From NCBI GenBank assembly GCA_002633025.1, contig NMRB01001354.1:83255-147254 (forward strand): a stretch of 64,000 bases of DNA, written 5' to 3'. Position 1 is the stretch's first letter. Every line of letters starts with the position of its first letter. The notes beneath the pieces were generated by a model. The model made no database searches. It saw nothing but the letters and a program-made list of their open reading frames with translations, and was not told the DNA's origin. Origin of the DNA: Notospermus geniculatus (Eukaryota > Nemertea > Pilidiophora > Heteronemertea > Lineidae). Of the stretch, positions 11,714 through 25,900 are shown piece by piece. The position numbers and the translations under genes are program-made.

Positions 11714-13977
11714 TCATTGACTCCGCTCCACCTGTGAGCACTCGTACAAAACATCAGCTAGAATCTGCGCGACGTGTTGGTCTAAGATTTGAGATAGGAC
11801 TAGTGTCAAGAGACGATTTTGATGATGAATGAAAAGGTTGCGATTTTCTGGCACTCGAGCGATATGCAGAAGTGTCATGGCGGCGCGCCGTAACATGTCC
11901 AAACTTGTCCCCATCATGTCTGGGTTTCCGCGGAGCATATCAACACCATGCATGCTAGCTACCTGCATCGCGCTTTGTTCGGCAGTTTCCACAAAGTCTA
12001 ATAACAAAGAGATACTGGGGTTCTGAAGTGCGACAGCCCGGGCAGCACTCGAGTCCCCCTGAACAAGATAGGAAAGTAACACAATAGCAAACTCCCGCAA
12101 CACTTGGTCCTTCTTATCCGCAAGATGCTTGGTTAGAATGCTGAACAAGTTTACAATGCGACTGAAAGGTGGCGTCGCCAGTAATAAGTCAACGTTAGCT
12201 TCGTGGATGCAAAGTTTACAGAGTGTCTCTAGGATAAGTCTGTGTGGTGAGAGGACGGACACAGGGGGGAGATTGGGAAACGGGTCTTGGGCAGTTGACG
12301 AGGGGCACACAGCCCAGTGTAGGAGCCCGTCTAACAATGGTAAACACAACTCCTCTGGGTATATGGCTAATTCCAAATGTCCAGCCATGTTGGCAAGGAT
12401 AACCATGGTGTTTTCACGAAGAATTTTAAGGTAGCGCCACCACCATTCCTCCTGACCAAATGTCACACCGGCCAAATCATCGAGGTCAATATCATCGCGT
12501 TCAAATCTCGCTGGAACACGTGAGCGGACAGGGTGATGGTGATGAAGCAATAGGAGTTTCCCTAAGATGTATATCAGGCCCCTGTGTTTTGACAGCTCGA
12601 TATCGTTCCCTGGTACAAACGACAAACTCCTAAAGATGTTTGAGATAGAGATACATCGTTTAGCAATCTCCTCATCGCCGGCCGTCGTCAAGCAAAGCGG
12701 TGGCTCATCCCGATGATATGACTCCTCTTCGTACTCGGTCCGCTTCCTTTTGATACCACCAGGTGTCACTTCAGGCGTATCATCCCCGCAGAAACTATCA
12801 TTACAAAACGAGAGATCGACTTCAGGAACATGAATTTCTAATTTCGTTGTACAATCCTTTTTATCGGCATCAGAGTTCCCCTCCTCACCACCAGAGGGCT
12901 CCAACTTCATTTCGGCAGCATCAGGGGCATCGATTCCCGCACTTTCTTCCATTTTCTGACGTTTCACAATGACCTCAGAGCACCTCTCAGAACAAGAACC
13001 AGGACTTTCGGAGGAACTCATCTTCTCCGCCGATGCCGTTTCCGCCGGATCCTCTGCTTCCTTTTCTAACTTTGGCATATCGGAACAATTTGATTCACAT
13101 TGTTCCATATCGACAGGCTCAGATTTAATTGTCACGTTTTCAAATTCTGAGGTATTTTTTGTTTCAGTTCTGTCCACTGGGGTCGCTACAGGTTCTGTTT
13201 TTACCTCAGAGGATGCATCCAGCGAGGCATTGAGCACCGATTTGCTATCATGCGTTGACGGCAAGTCTTTCCTTTCGACAGGGTCATCGAGTTTAGTGTC
13301 TAAATGTTCACTATTTTCTGGTCCAAAGAATGATTTGCGAAGTACTCCATTTGTTTCTTGGCTCTCCATATGAGTCACCAAATGAGTTGTCATGTCGCCT
13401 CGGCCGTAATCCCACAGGATCGCGCTGCTATCAAAACCCGAATGCACATCCCAGGATTTATCGTCTAACATTAAGTCCTCGTCTGTGGAATGTTCCTCAA
13501 TAATAACCGGTTTTCCGTGTTTTGTTTTTAGCGTAAAGTTGCCCGGTTTGTTCACCGATTCTGGGACTTTGAAAACCTCGTGACTTCTCGTAGCACCTTG
13601 GTCAGTCGTGTCGTTTGTCTCCCCCGACGACTCCACCACATCCTCGTCGCTCGGCCGATCTTTTTCCTGCCGCGCTTTCTCTTCTTCCAATCTCTTCGCC
13701 ACTCGCTCCATATTCAATCTCTCCTTCACATGATCCTCGTACGTTTTCACCTTCTCGTATCCGATCTCAAGATCGGCGAACTCGCCAAACACGCGCATCA
13801 GACACTGTCGGAAGTGTTCTATTAGACAGTCGACGAGCCCGGGCATCTTGGCGAGTCCAAAATACGTGATGGTGGAGTCGTCGTAGAGAAGGACCGATAG
13901 GGTATCCAACGCCCACGTACATTCCGCCAGCATCCCCGACTTCAAGGACATCATCAGACGCCAAGCCTCCACCGGGC
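11714..13977 (-). CDS. ARID1: ARID1 exon 17 (terminal exon, BAF250 C-terminal domains)
   Basis: 2,264 nt to the TGA. The exon opens with GPVEAWRLMMSLKSGMLAEC, nearly identical to vertebrate ARID1, then WALDTLSVLLYDDSTITYF. A long acidic Ser/Glu/Lys-rich insert carries several K-x-E motifs (IKSEP, VKTEP). The C-terminal half (from about FRSLSFVPGNDIELSKH) is the BAF250_C/armadillo-like domain that binds the SWI/SNF core: EEWWWRYLKILRENT, LLDGLLHWAVCPSS, LLLATPPFSRIV are diagnostic. It ends YECSQVERSQ. The mirror copy (1691-3954) encodes the same residues; by eye I saw synonymous changes only (for example GAA/GAG and AGA/CGA). Confidence 0.97.
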
Positions 13978-16900
13978 CTGAAATATGCAAGAGAGGAGAT
14001 GAAAGAGTGGTATCACATCAGAATCATTCAAAAGTAAATTACGAACCAGGGTTTCCAGGGCAGGACCACCCTTCATGATCTAAAGGGAGGCTTGCCCCCC
14101 CCCTTATTTTTCAGAGCAGTGTCTTTAAATTGCCCTTATTTTCATTCAAGAGATACAGCAGTCGAACAAAGATCTGTACACTTCCGATTTCTCAAACATG
14201 TTTCACCAGATTAACATTGAAAACACACAACACTCTGAGATATTACACCAGAATTAACATTGTGCCCCCCCCCCAAATATTTTTTTCTGGCGGAAACCCT
14301 GTTAACCTCCTGAATAAGAATGTTGGTGACTGCTCTGCCCTCTAATGGTGGAAGGCAATATCTCCAGTTGTCATCAGAGGGATTCTGGTCAATTGAAGTA
14401 ATAGCTCTGTAGTGTACTATAGAATACACAATAGTGTACAGTAAGGCTGTTACTGCAGTTGCCTGTCCACCCCCTGATCTGGAGTGTTGATACACAGCTC
14501 ATAGGACAAATGCTTAAGGAAAATATCACAGAGCGATGGCATCCAGGGCCTATATTCATAAAACCCTGCTAGCGAAGTTGGTTGCTAGTTGTGTGCATAG
14601 GCCTGTACAAACTGGGCACTTTAGCAAGTAACTGGCCGAGCAAGGTTTTATAAATATGGGCCCAGAACACTAACCTGGCCGAGTGGACGAAACAAGACAT
14701 GATCAACTTACCAACATCTTTTGCCGTGATTTTCTTTCTCTTGTTGAGAAGAGGTTGGACAGCTTCAATGCAGTTTGGCGGGAATGTGATCTCTTTCTTT
14801 GTTGGAGGATGATAGTGCGCATTCATCTGTTGTTGTTGTTGCTGGAACGATATGAGGCAATGATGGATACGTAAGTCGTGATGTTTGACATGCCGACAAC
14901 TACTGACGATATGTACAATTTCAGGAAGATGTAATGGGGAACCGGCGTGGCCAAAGGAGGCGCTGGGGAAAACTCAGTTTTAACACAAAAGTGCATGTGT
15001 TGCGACGTTGAAAAAAGTCACTGATGTCGCGCATCATTCGTGATGTTATGTGCGATATGTCATTCAGAATCAATGACGTTGCTCTTTGATCTGTTGTTTA
15101 TGCAAAAATAGTCAATTTTATCGATGAAATTCAACATGTTCCCACTTGAATTTTCATTTGAAAACATTCAGATACATTGAGTCAGTCCTATACTTGATGA
15201 CGAACTTGTAAAATTCGAAATTCAATGGACTACTTCAAGTATATTAGGGTTAGAAGTAGGGTGTAGTTTCAGAATTAAATGGCAAATAAAGTTGGCTTGA
15301 TTTCCGACGTCATAGTTTTAACTGAGTTGTTCGTCAGCGCCACGTCACAGATTAGTTCTGCCGGTTCCTCATTATGTCAGACCAATGGGTGAAGTAAGAC
15401 AAGTGAGTAGCAAGTTCCCAATTCACTTGACTCATCCAGTTTCAAAGATACTATAGACGAGTTTCACAAGCAGCCATCTTGCCAAAATTAGGTAATCCCC
15501 ATGGGGATTCTTTTCCAGAGTGACAGATGATTGGTTCTCTCATCCCCCATGGGCGAAATCCCCATAGTGATGACCTAATTTTGTCAAACTGGCTGCTCGC
15601 GAAACACGTCTATAGACCTTGTGCAGTGGCTCATTATGACATCATCTTTGACCATGCTGACGTACATGACAAAGTGCGCCACGTGAAGATCGCGTCATGG
15701 TTGAAGCGTTGACGACAAAGTCCACCACGTGGGTCACCGATGTCAATTTGACCGTCAAGACGGTGGATTTTTCTGTGATGACGTCATCTGCACATGGTCT
15801 CGTCCCCAGTGGCCTCGAGCTCAATACTAGTTATACGCTCTCAACCACTGGCACAGATGGGGCCTAATCATGTTTCTGAATGCTAGATGGCGCAAACTGT
15901 CATCAACCAATCATCTACCAGTATTTCACGCAACTAGGGGAAAACATGAAACATTTTCTTATTGGCTGATCGCTCATTGGCTGGTTGATCGAGTGCGTTC
16001 GTCAACAACTGGTAGTGACATCTAGTGTTCAGAAACCGACTTTGGCACCAAGTGTTTCAGTGGTTGAGGGTGACAGCTTCGAGCGGAGGCCGATACCACT
16101 GAATTATTGAGTGTAGCTCTATAGTGGAAGAATGCATCCAGTCACATACCTGCATCTTTCCAGGTGAAAATCCTTTATCCCGATGCGGAGACATTCGTTG
16201 ATTTCTATGAGGGTAGGAAGGCATATGAGGCATGCTGGGAGTGTTCGGCGGCATCCCTGGTGGCCCGCTTGGGAAACCTGGACCGCTGTGGCTGGTTGGA
16301 TAACGTGGTGGCATTTGTGGGGGCCATCGAGTTTGTTCCTGACCTGTGAATGCAAGACGTACGAGAGAGTTAATAATCAACGATTTCACACAATCCACGA
16401 CAATCTGTACAGCGGCTGATCCACTGCCTGTTTATTTAGTACAAGATCAAAACCCGCAAGACGGAAAGCGACTTAAGAGATGGAAAGTTTTCCCGATCCT
16501 TTATAGGCGCCTATCCACGGGAAAGTTTTCTCACAGAAGTTGGCTCTTCGAGAGTAACTGGGACGTGGAAGGCACTCGGCGAGTAACTGTCAAAGTTTCT
16601 CGCAAGTGCTATTTATGTCAGGTGGACACACCCGAAACAGATTGGGTCATATGAATAAAGAGTAGTAAATGCTTTTACTTGAATTTTTCAATACAAATGC
16701 ACTAGGCAATGCTGTACAGAATGGGTCATATGAATAAAGAGTAGTAAATGCTTTTACTTGAATTTTTCAATACAAATGCACTAGGCAATGCTGTACAGAT
16801 CTGAAGTAAAAGCATTTGCTAGTCTTTATTCATATGACCCACTATGTCACTGAGAGTTGTTTAACTATCTGAGAGTGCTCGAATAGAACATGTTCTATTC

Positions 16901-19900
16901 AGGCGAGCGATTCTTGACAAGAATTGTAATGTAATGCATGAGCTATCAGACAGTTGATATGCCGGTAAATACTATCACGTGGAAATGCCAACAGACAGTT
17001 GCTCTCTCGCGAAGGCTGATGAACAGGTCGTCGAGAGTGACTGTCGACATGTTCCACTCTCACATGGAATGGTCCAGGATATTTCTCTCTCGAGAGAACC
17101 ATGCAAGAAAATCTTGACATTTGCTGTCCCGTGGATAGGCGCCTTATGAGTTGCTTGACGGCCACAGGTTGAGAATGCATTTTGTTCACGATCAGATTGA
17201 TAGAGATGTGGTATACTCTACGAGAGTTCTCATCCCTAAAGCCTAGGTCACAAATCCACCGGGCCCCGTACGATTTTCCCCACCCAGCGGCTTGCAGTGG
17301 ATTTTAGAGACTGAAACAGGGATCTCAGATGAATTATGCCGAAATCGCCTTAATGGACAAGTGGAAATTAGACTGGATCAAACTGGGCACCGTAGAAATT
17401 GGCCAAAATGTCTTGTTTTTACTCGCTGTACGGACCCCGGAGTGGATATGTGACTGGGGCTTAAAGCAGTACATACACACTGGAATGACTGACTTCACTT
17501 AAGCTGGGATTCTCATCCCTCAAACTGGAAGCTAATGTTAAAGCATACGAACACACAGGACACACGGCGGTTAGGCAGAATATTCACCACACAAGTTAGG
17601 AAACAAAACGAAAACAACTAGGCTACGAATTTCATCTGCACTCAGTGCCCCAGTTATGAGGTTGGTAACCTCTAAACCAGGTGCACATGTACATATTGGC
17701 GTCGTGATCCTGATCCTGGGGACCAGGTCTACATTATCTTGGTCACTGTGAGGAACCTGCAAACGACCACCACGGGAAGGCACTGTCAGCAGCTGGACCT
17801 CCTTTTTCATGTTTCATCCCTATGCACTGCATCAAGGATGTCATGACGCGACGAAATTGCAGAACTTTGCTCTGCTTTTAATGTCTTTGGTACAACCGCT
17901 TACAGTGCCACCGTCGGATCAATGAGGAACCGGAGGAACTAATCCATGACGCGGTGCTGATGAACAACTCAGTCTAAAATATGACGTCGAAAGTGAGGCT
18001 AACGTTATTTGCCATTTAATTCTGAAAACTACACCCTATTTCCAGCCCTGAAATACTTGAAGTAATCCGTTGAATTTCGAATTTCACACGTTTGACATCA
18101 AGTTTAGGACTGACTCAATGTATCTGAATGTTTTCAAGCGAAAATTCAAGCGGGAACATGTTGAATTTTATCAATAAAATTGACTAATTTTAGCGTAAAG
18201 AACAGATCAAAGAGCAACGTCACTGATTCTGAATGACACACGACGGAACGATGTGCGACGTCAAAGAGGTTTTCAACGTCGCAGCGCATGCGTTTTTGAG
18301 TAAAAACTGAGTTGTTCCCCAGCGCCTCCTTTGGGCACTCCGGTTCCCCATTCTAGCGGGTTCCTCATTATCTACAGGCTATATTTGATCTGGAGTGACT
18401 ACCTGGGGAGGACTCCATGGGACCGATCATGCCAGGTCGAGGACCGGAGGAATACGGAGGGAACGATCCAACACGATTAGCGCCATATGCTGAAAAGGCA
18501 AACGGAGCAAAGTCGTACTGCAACCGAGTTTACATAGTCCGGTAGGGGGAGAAGGGTCTAAAGTGATATACCTTTCATTTGGTACATTTAGTCACTAAGT
18601 AGATAATGAGGTTTTTTTCTCTCTGAAATATCAGGCTAGTTTTCAGACATGAAAGTTTCGATGCCAAGGATGACTGGCCAGCCCAAGAGAAGACCTTCAA
18701 AGAAGTTAACGTGGCCTTTTTTTGGCTGGCCTGGTGTCCCTTTGTCATTGACACTATCAAAACAGTGCAACCCTACTGGTGACCGAAAGCTGTCACACAA
18801 CATGGTGTGATGCGTCGACGGTCTAACACTTAGGACACCTGAATCCTGAGTTGTTAGGACACCAGGGCCCGTATGCATAAAGGCGGAATAAGCTTATTCG
18901 AGGTATAACCTAATGTTATAACGTGAAGCTTTTCCTGGAATAAGCTTTTTCCACCTTTATGCATATGGGCCGTGGAGAATGGTACTGGTTCAATACACAT
19001 GTGGTCAAACCTGGTGGACTGCAGGCAATGAACAGTCTTGCTCAATAACGTGTTTCACACAGCATTATGTTCTCTAATGGTAATGGTTTGTTCAGTGCGA
19101 GACCCTTCAACCGACCAACAGACAGGGAAGACAAGGCAAATCAACTTTAAACAAAGGATGGCAATGAAGCAAAGCACTACTGATAAATTTAACGAATCTT
19201 AGTAATTTGAGATTCAACTCCACCTGGGGGAGGTGACACTCTGATTGGAGCTGGACAACTTAAAATAAAGCACAGCACAGCACTTCTTGGGGGGTGGGAA
19301 GGGGCTTTGACATGGAAGGCCTTTGTGACAAAGCTTCACTTGGATTTATTCCTTAAAACATTCTTTGGGATGTGGATCAGTATCGAAACGATTGCTTCAA
19401 TTGACTACGTACAAGACTGGTAAACCAGAGGACAGGAATCATAATATCAATGGCAATGTTAGCACAGGCAGCACACCAAGGGCCGTATTCAAAAAGGGTG
19501 TTTAAGACATAGACACGTGTAACTTTGTCAAATGCATGGTGGAAATGTGTGCATTTAGTTACACAGGCGTCTAAGTCTTAATCGCGCGATGATCACCCTT
19601 TCTGAATACAGCACCAAGACTTCACGCTTGTCTCCAAGCTGGGGTTTTCTTGTGCAAGTTGGCTATTACTGGGTTATTCACTGTTGTTGGTTGGTCTTAA
19701 TAATCGGACAATGACACATATGACTGCCGCCAGTTTTCTACACCTAAGCTCCCCACAGAGAGCTACCTTCAGTGAGAACCCTCACACAGAGTGGTGCCGT
19801 TTGGTCAGGTCACTGGTGTTGACGGGCTTTCTTCCCTGATTCCTACCAGTTGCAGATGGCGGAAACTGAGCTGGTAGACTCGGTTAAATCATCCCAGCAG

Positions 19901-22900
19901 GAGATGGATTACATATTGTTATGATGGCTTTTCCTGTCCTTTGGTTTACCAGACAACTCAAACGTTATGTAATCTCACTAGAGGTTAACTGACTACTAGA
20001 ACGCATACATTTCTGTTAAAAGGTTAAAAATACTGAAAGGAACACACAAAGAGGAAGTGGGATGGACGTGAATCCTACCTGGAGGAGGAACAGAGTAACC
20101 ATCCTTCTTTTCAAAATCTGGGAAACGTTTTTGACCAGCATTGAACATCTCCCTTGTCTGCGGCGGAGGTTTTTGTCCCCCAGGGAACATCGGACCCTGC
20201 TGCTGTGGCGACTGCGATGGCGGTGGTTGATTTGTCGGTTGTTGGTTCGGGAACGGCTGATATCCTTCCCCAGCAGCTCCGGGGAATGGCGGCCTTGGTC
20301 CAGAGAAATTTGACGGTTGATTCGGCGCGGGGTAGGGTCCTTGATTCATATCCTGTGACGGCCGGACAGGTGGCGTGCCACCAAAATGACTCGGGTATTG
20401 TTCTGTGTTCGGTTGACTCGACATGCTGGTTGGTGGAACCGGGACTTGGGGAGGGGGTGGTGTCGGTTTCATGGACTGGCCTGGCATCATCTGGGCATCC
20501 ATCCTGGAATTGATCAACAACATTTTGTTATTTCATCCAAGAAACATACATTTGGAGACTTTTGCCCTCATATAAGGAAACTCCTTTACGTCATCAACAT
20601 AGTGACGGATGTTTCTTACAAAAATATGTTTTAAAATTGTGCAAATTTACAGCAGGAGTGGAAAAATAGCCTAAAATCTTCTCAGAATAGAACTTCCTAC
20701 CTTTCCCTATCAAAAGCAGGTCTGAACGGGAACTGTCCCTGGTTCGGTTGATTTGGCATCCTGTTTCCATATCCCTGTTGGCCAGAGAAACTTTCTGGTG
20801 TTGGCATACGTTGCTGGAAGTTCCCGGGGCCCATCGGCCGGGTGGGGAAACCCTCCCCACTAAACTGATCACCTTGTTGACTAGACATATTATTCGTATT
20901 TCCGAATGAGTTCATCATCCCGCTCTGCTGTGGACCAGAACTTGAATATTGTGGCATCGACGAGTTCATACTTGTCCGGTTATTATACATGAAGTTGTTG
21001 CCCATATTTGGAGCCTGTGTCGGCGGCATCGGGCCTTGTTGTGTTATCGGCGGTTGTTGATTTATCGGGTAATTCATCGACGTGCGTGGATACTGGTTTG
21101 ACACGGCGTCGTCCGCGAACGGGTCCTGAACGCTGACACATTCACCGCTGTTTGGCATACTAGAATTCGGCATCATGCCCATCGGAGCGGGCCCTCCCAT
21201 GTGCGGTGCCATGCCCATGTCATTGTTGGGTCTCGACGGTGGCCGCTGACCAGCTGGCGAGAAGGGATCCATGTGAGTGTTGGGAATACTTGGTGGACGA
21301 AATGCATCTTGGGAGTTCTGAGAATGAGAGCTCGCTGCAATGGAAAGAGGATGATCAGTACTGTGATGATCATGATGAATACTCGATACTGAAATCAGCG
21401 CCAATACATCATTACTAGCTCAATAGGCGTGTGTTTCAAAAAGTGTTCTGTCCGACACCAGAAATTTTTCACCATTCTTTTGTCTACTGGTGAAGGCTGT
21501 TTCTTGAAACTCTAGAATATTCAAATGTCAGATCTAGGTATCATGGAGCTCTAAATTATGGCACTGCAAACTGATTGATCTATTAACCCTTTAAAGTCTG
21601 ACAGTAGAAAGTAGTTTTGGTGTCGGACGGAACGATAGATTTTGCTGGTAAGCTCAATATTTTTTGATATCCTCCTTCAAATGAGTGTACATTGTACATG
21701 TACATCCCAGATGGAGAAACTAATAGTTAAAGGTCTATATTATCAAATACTACATTAGATTTTTGGAAAATCAATGGCAAAAATCTTTGTGATCATTTAA
21801 AAGTTAAATTTTGCACCATTTTCTTGGGTGACCAATTTTGAAACACACCCATAGACAACATTGGATACATCATGATACAAACCTGGTGACGGCACGCGAC
21901 TTTTCTTGCTCTCCTTCTTATTCGACTGCACGACCTGTTCAAGTTGAGCGAGCACTGGGCCAGGGTCACAATTGCCACGATCTAGTTTACATTCAAGGGC
22001 TAACATATGCTTCATGTAGTTCTTCCTGCACGTATAGGCGGCGCTGGCAGAACCTCCCATGTTGATAGCCTGACTAATCTCTTTCCACTTCTTAGCCTTC
22101 GTCACCTGGAAGGAAAATCACTTGATCACTCAGCATCTGCAGAGATGAGACTGGCCCAATTTTTAAAATCCGGAAACACCCCAAGACATTTCTTAAACAC
22201 CTATGTTGCTGTTTGGAGGAATAAACAGATCGGTTGAACAATAGCCTACATGCAATTACAATAGATCATGATGATATGTAGGCCCTAGAATCAGTTCATC
22301 CATTATCCATTCGCCATGTTGAACCATTGCGCAATACTAGTACTTTATGCGCATCTCGTGACTAACCTCGTCAACAGGTGCGTACTAGCTGGCCCTCGCT
22401 ACACTAAACCAATGCAATCAAGATTGGGAATGAGGTTAGTCTCGCGATATGCAAAAGAAAGATGGCGCCGCCCATGGGCGCAGCCATGTTGGCTGTCTCG
22501 TCGTGGTTGCGGGTAAAACCCGTCACTGCCGGAACGAAAACACTCAAAACCAGGAATACATATTCGGCAAACCAAAAATCCGGAATTCCGGATAAATCTC
22601 ATCCCTGACCTGACAGATCAGAGGAACTTCACGGGAAATCTCCAAGATTCTGAGGTGGCAAGGTGAGTTTACAGGTGAACTAGGCCTCACAAAATTTGGA
22701 TTGTCCATTTAACCATGGACTATCTATGTCTCGTGGAAAGCGGTCTCATTTCAGTAGTGGGCTTTGCCGTTCCCTCCATCATTCAAGGGTGTATTCGAAT
22801 CCCATTCTTGACCACACACGTGCTGACCCAGTTCATGTAGATGTTGACTCAACTCGAGAACGGCAGTCTCGAATGCCGAGAACGCAACCCGTGTCGGGTT

Positions 22901-25900
22901 AACAGTGTTCTCCTCACTCCCCACTCAGCGGAGGGTTGAGAAGAACACGTTCTTGGCCCGACTCGAGTTGCGTTCTCGGCATTCGAGACTGCCGTTCTCG
23001 AGTTGAGTCAACATCTACATGAACTGGGTCAGCTCGAGTGGTCAAGAACGAGGATTCGAATACGCCCCAAGTATCTCCTTCCAGGAGGGAAGACTTACCT
23101 CAATGACTCCTCCACGTTCCTTCACTGCCAGATACATCTTGAACAGATCCACGGGTTGTTTGCTGATTGTTGGGATGGCATTCAGTGGTGTCCCCCTATC
23201 ATCTTGGAAGGCCAGGTAGTGGTCCAAGAATGCCCGCCGGTCGGGCTCATCACCCATTTCATACAGACGGGAGATCTCGGTCTGGCTTCCACTTTTCTGT
23301 AGAATAGATGCAAAGATGTGTGATGCTCAATGGTCACTGGAGAATCATGATCAGGATGGGGCAGATGGCAGGGGCAGAATTCAGGTCAGGAAGGACAGAG
23401 CATATGGTAGGAGCTGAGCTCAAGGCCTCCATGAGGGCCTGACCAGACTTGCCCCTCTCCAGGAGAGGTAGGGTACCAGTGGGGTCAGGTTGTTAGGTCT
23501 TGTGCACTGAACTCCTATCACTGCCCCAGGACAACCCCGAGATGGGGAGGGAAAGGAGGTGGCAAATATACAGTATACACCTCACAGAACAAGTTCCAGA
23601 TGGCCAATGAGGAACCAGCAGAACTAACCTGTGACATGGCACTGACGAACAACTCAATTAAAACTATGACGTCGAAAGTCAAGCCAACGTTATTAGCCAC
23701 TTAATTCTGAAACTACTGCCTACTTCTAGCCCTAAATATACCTGAAGTAGTCCATTGAATTTCAAATTTTACATGTTCATCGTCATGTATAGGACTGACT
23801 CGATGTATCTTAATGTTTTCAAACGAAAATTCAAGCGGGAACATGTTGAATGTCATCGATAAAATTGACTATTTTAGCGTAAACAACAGACCGAAGAGCA
23901 ACATCATTGATTCTGAATGATGCTTCGCACATAACGTCACGAACGATGCGCGACGTCAATGACGTTTTCAACGTCGCAGCACATGTGTTAAAACCGAGTT
24001 GTTCCCCAGCGCCTCCTTTGGGCACGCCGGTTCCCCATTGACTTGTCACTCATTGCAATGAGAGTAGACTTAATTGGCCGAACTGGTACTTATTCCACGA
24101 GGTGCAGGAACACGACTTTCACAAGATGTGATGGGAATACACATGATGCAAACGACAAGACCTAGGATGAGGTTACAAGTAAATCACACACGTAAAGGCT
24201 ACCAATCACAAGTTAGCATCACGGTGACGCTAACACGCCGGCTTCAACGAATATCGCCACTGACCACTTCATGTTCAGCATCGAGTCAGACATATCCTCA
24301 TCAACACAAAATATTTATGTTTTAAGCTCTTCTTTCCACATTTACTTAGTTTTCATGACATTACAATGACATACATGTAGTGGAAGAACACATGAGTGCG
24401 ACACAGTCTTCACAACACTAACAACGGCGGACAAAAACAGAAACTATCACACAACTACTATCGTCTATAAAGCATCTTGAACATAATATAAATTCATTCT
24501 AAGGAAAGTTACAAAGCGTTCGTTAAATTGGCCACAAAAGACAATTATTGTTTTAAGACAGAAGCTAGGCTTCAGCTTGGACCTCATAATGATGAAATAA
24601 AGGAACACAAGTTGGTTAAACCTACCTAAGTTGTCAGTAATGAGGAGCCTGGGTTAGCAGCCCCCCCCCCCCCCTCCCCCGATTTGACCCAAAATTAGTG
24701 CAATACTAGTCACAGCAGAAGTAGGCCCATCCAAGTCTCCATTAGTAGAAGTTTAGTAGAGAATGCAGTTGCAGACTACATAAGCCAAAGCGTCCAGATG
24801 TCATTTGACAATGATAGCCTGTGGCATCAAGTTCAACTCCACTGTGGTCAGTTAGTGAGGGAATGAAACACAACACGAGGAAGAAAGTCTTGTCAGTAGA
24901 TTCTATCAACACTCCGCAAGACCAAGACAGAGAGTCAGGCCAGCTCCATGGGCATTAGTCTGTTGAATCCCCAATTCAATATTTTGCCACCTACCCATCC
25001 TGCTTTAGAATTTTGAGCCCACCCAAAAAAGTTTAAAGTTAAAGTTTGGGTTTATAGTCTGATATCAACAACGGTAGAGGTGTCAACTGTTATCTGACTT
25101 TACACTGTAACCCCAGTCTATCCTGAAACCTTTCAGTAGAACTCAGATGAGCTGCTCATTCAGCACTACAATCCGAGCATTTCCGACCAGTCCCATTTAT
25201 ACACCTGGGTGGAGAGAGGCCGGTGAGGTAAAGAGACTTGCCCAAAGTCTCACGCCCAGTCGGATTCGAACCCGGGACCCTCTGATCGCTAGTCGAAGAC
25301 CCGAACCACTACACCACCGTGGCTCCCCAGGCATCTCATTACTGACCGGGATTAGCATGCGGTAGCGTCCTAGCGTTATCTGTCAGCTACAGCACATCAA
25401 GATGGGGCGTCAAGATAAAAAGTCACCTACATGTGATATTGGGTGGCGGTCACTGGTGCTTACCGGAGTGCCCGGCCAACTCGGGCTACTGATGTTTTCC
25501 AGCTCGTCGGGGAAAGACGACATACTAGCAGCAGGTGAGGGCGCCACCGGTGTCGGCGGATGTGATGCCGACAGAGCGTCCTGAAACTGAAGTATGGAAC
25601 CAATCAAAATACACCCTCAGATAGAGGCTGATGGAACTTGCTGAAGTCACTGTGGGAGGGATCTGAGAGTTCCCGGAGAAAGTCGAAATCTACTTTTCAT
25701 TTTACTCCCAGCATCCAGATTTGGTCCAGCGAGGTACTGACCATCATCATCTTGGTGACCTTAGCAAGCTCCATCACAAGAGTGCACTGCACGTTTAGTT
25801 ACAGCACCAAGGGACAGGTGGCAGCACATGTTCCCATCCCTGCTGACCTATTTGAAAGCATCTCGTGGCTACTTCGTCAGTTCATGACTTGTGCGTTTTA

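Larger units (their letters stand above)
8290..15590 (-). repeat. Right arm of giant inverted repeat
   Basis: Reverse complement of 270-7363 with differences: it lacks the TTA-flanked MITE found at 4874-5115, has an extra 242-bp MITE at 10595-10836, and holds the GGAACC-family MITE at 14933-15373 in the opposite orientation relative to the gene and in a longer form. This arm is continuous with the rest of the ARID1 gene. Confidence 0.9.
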
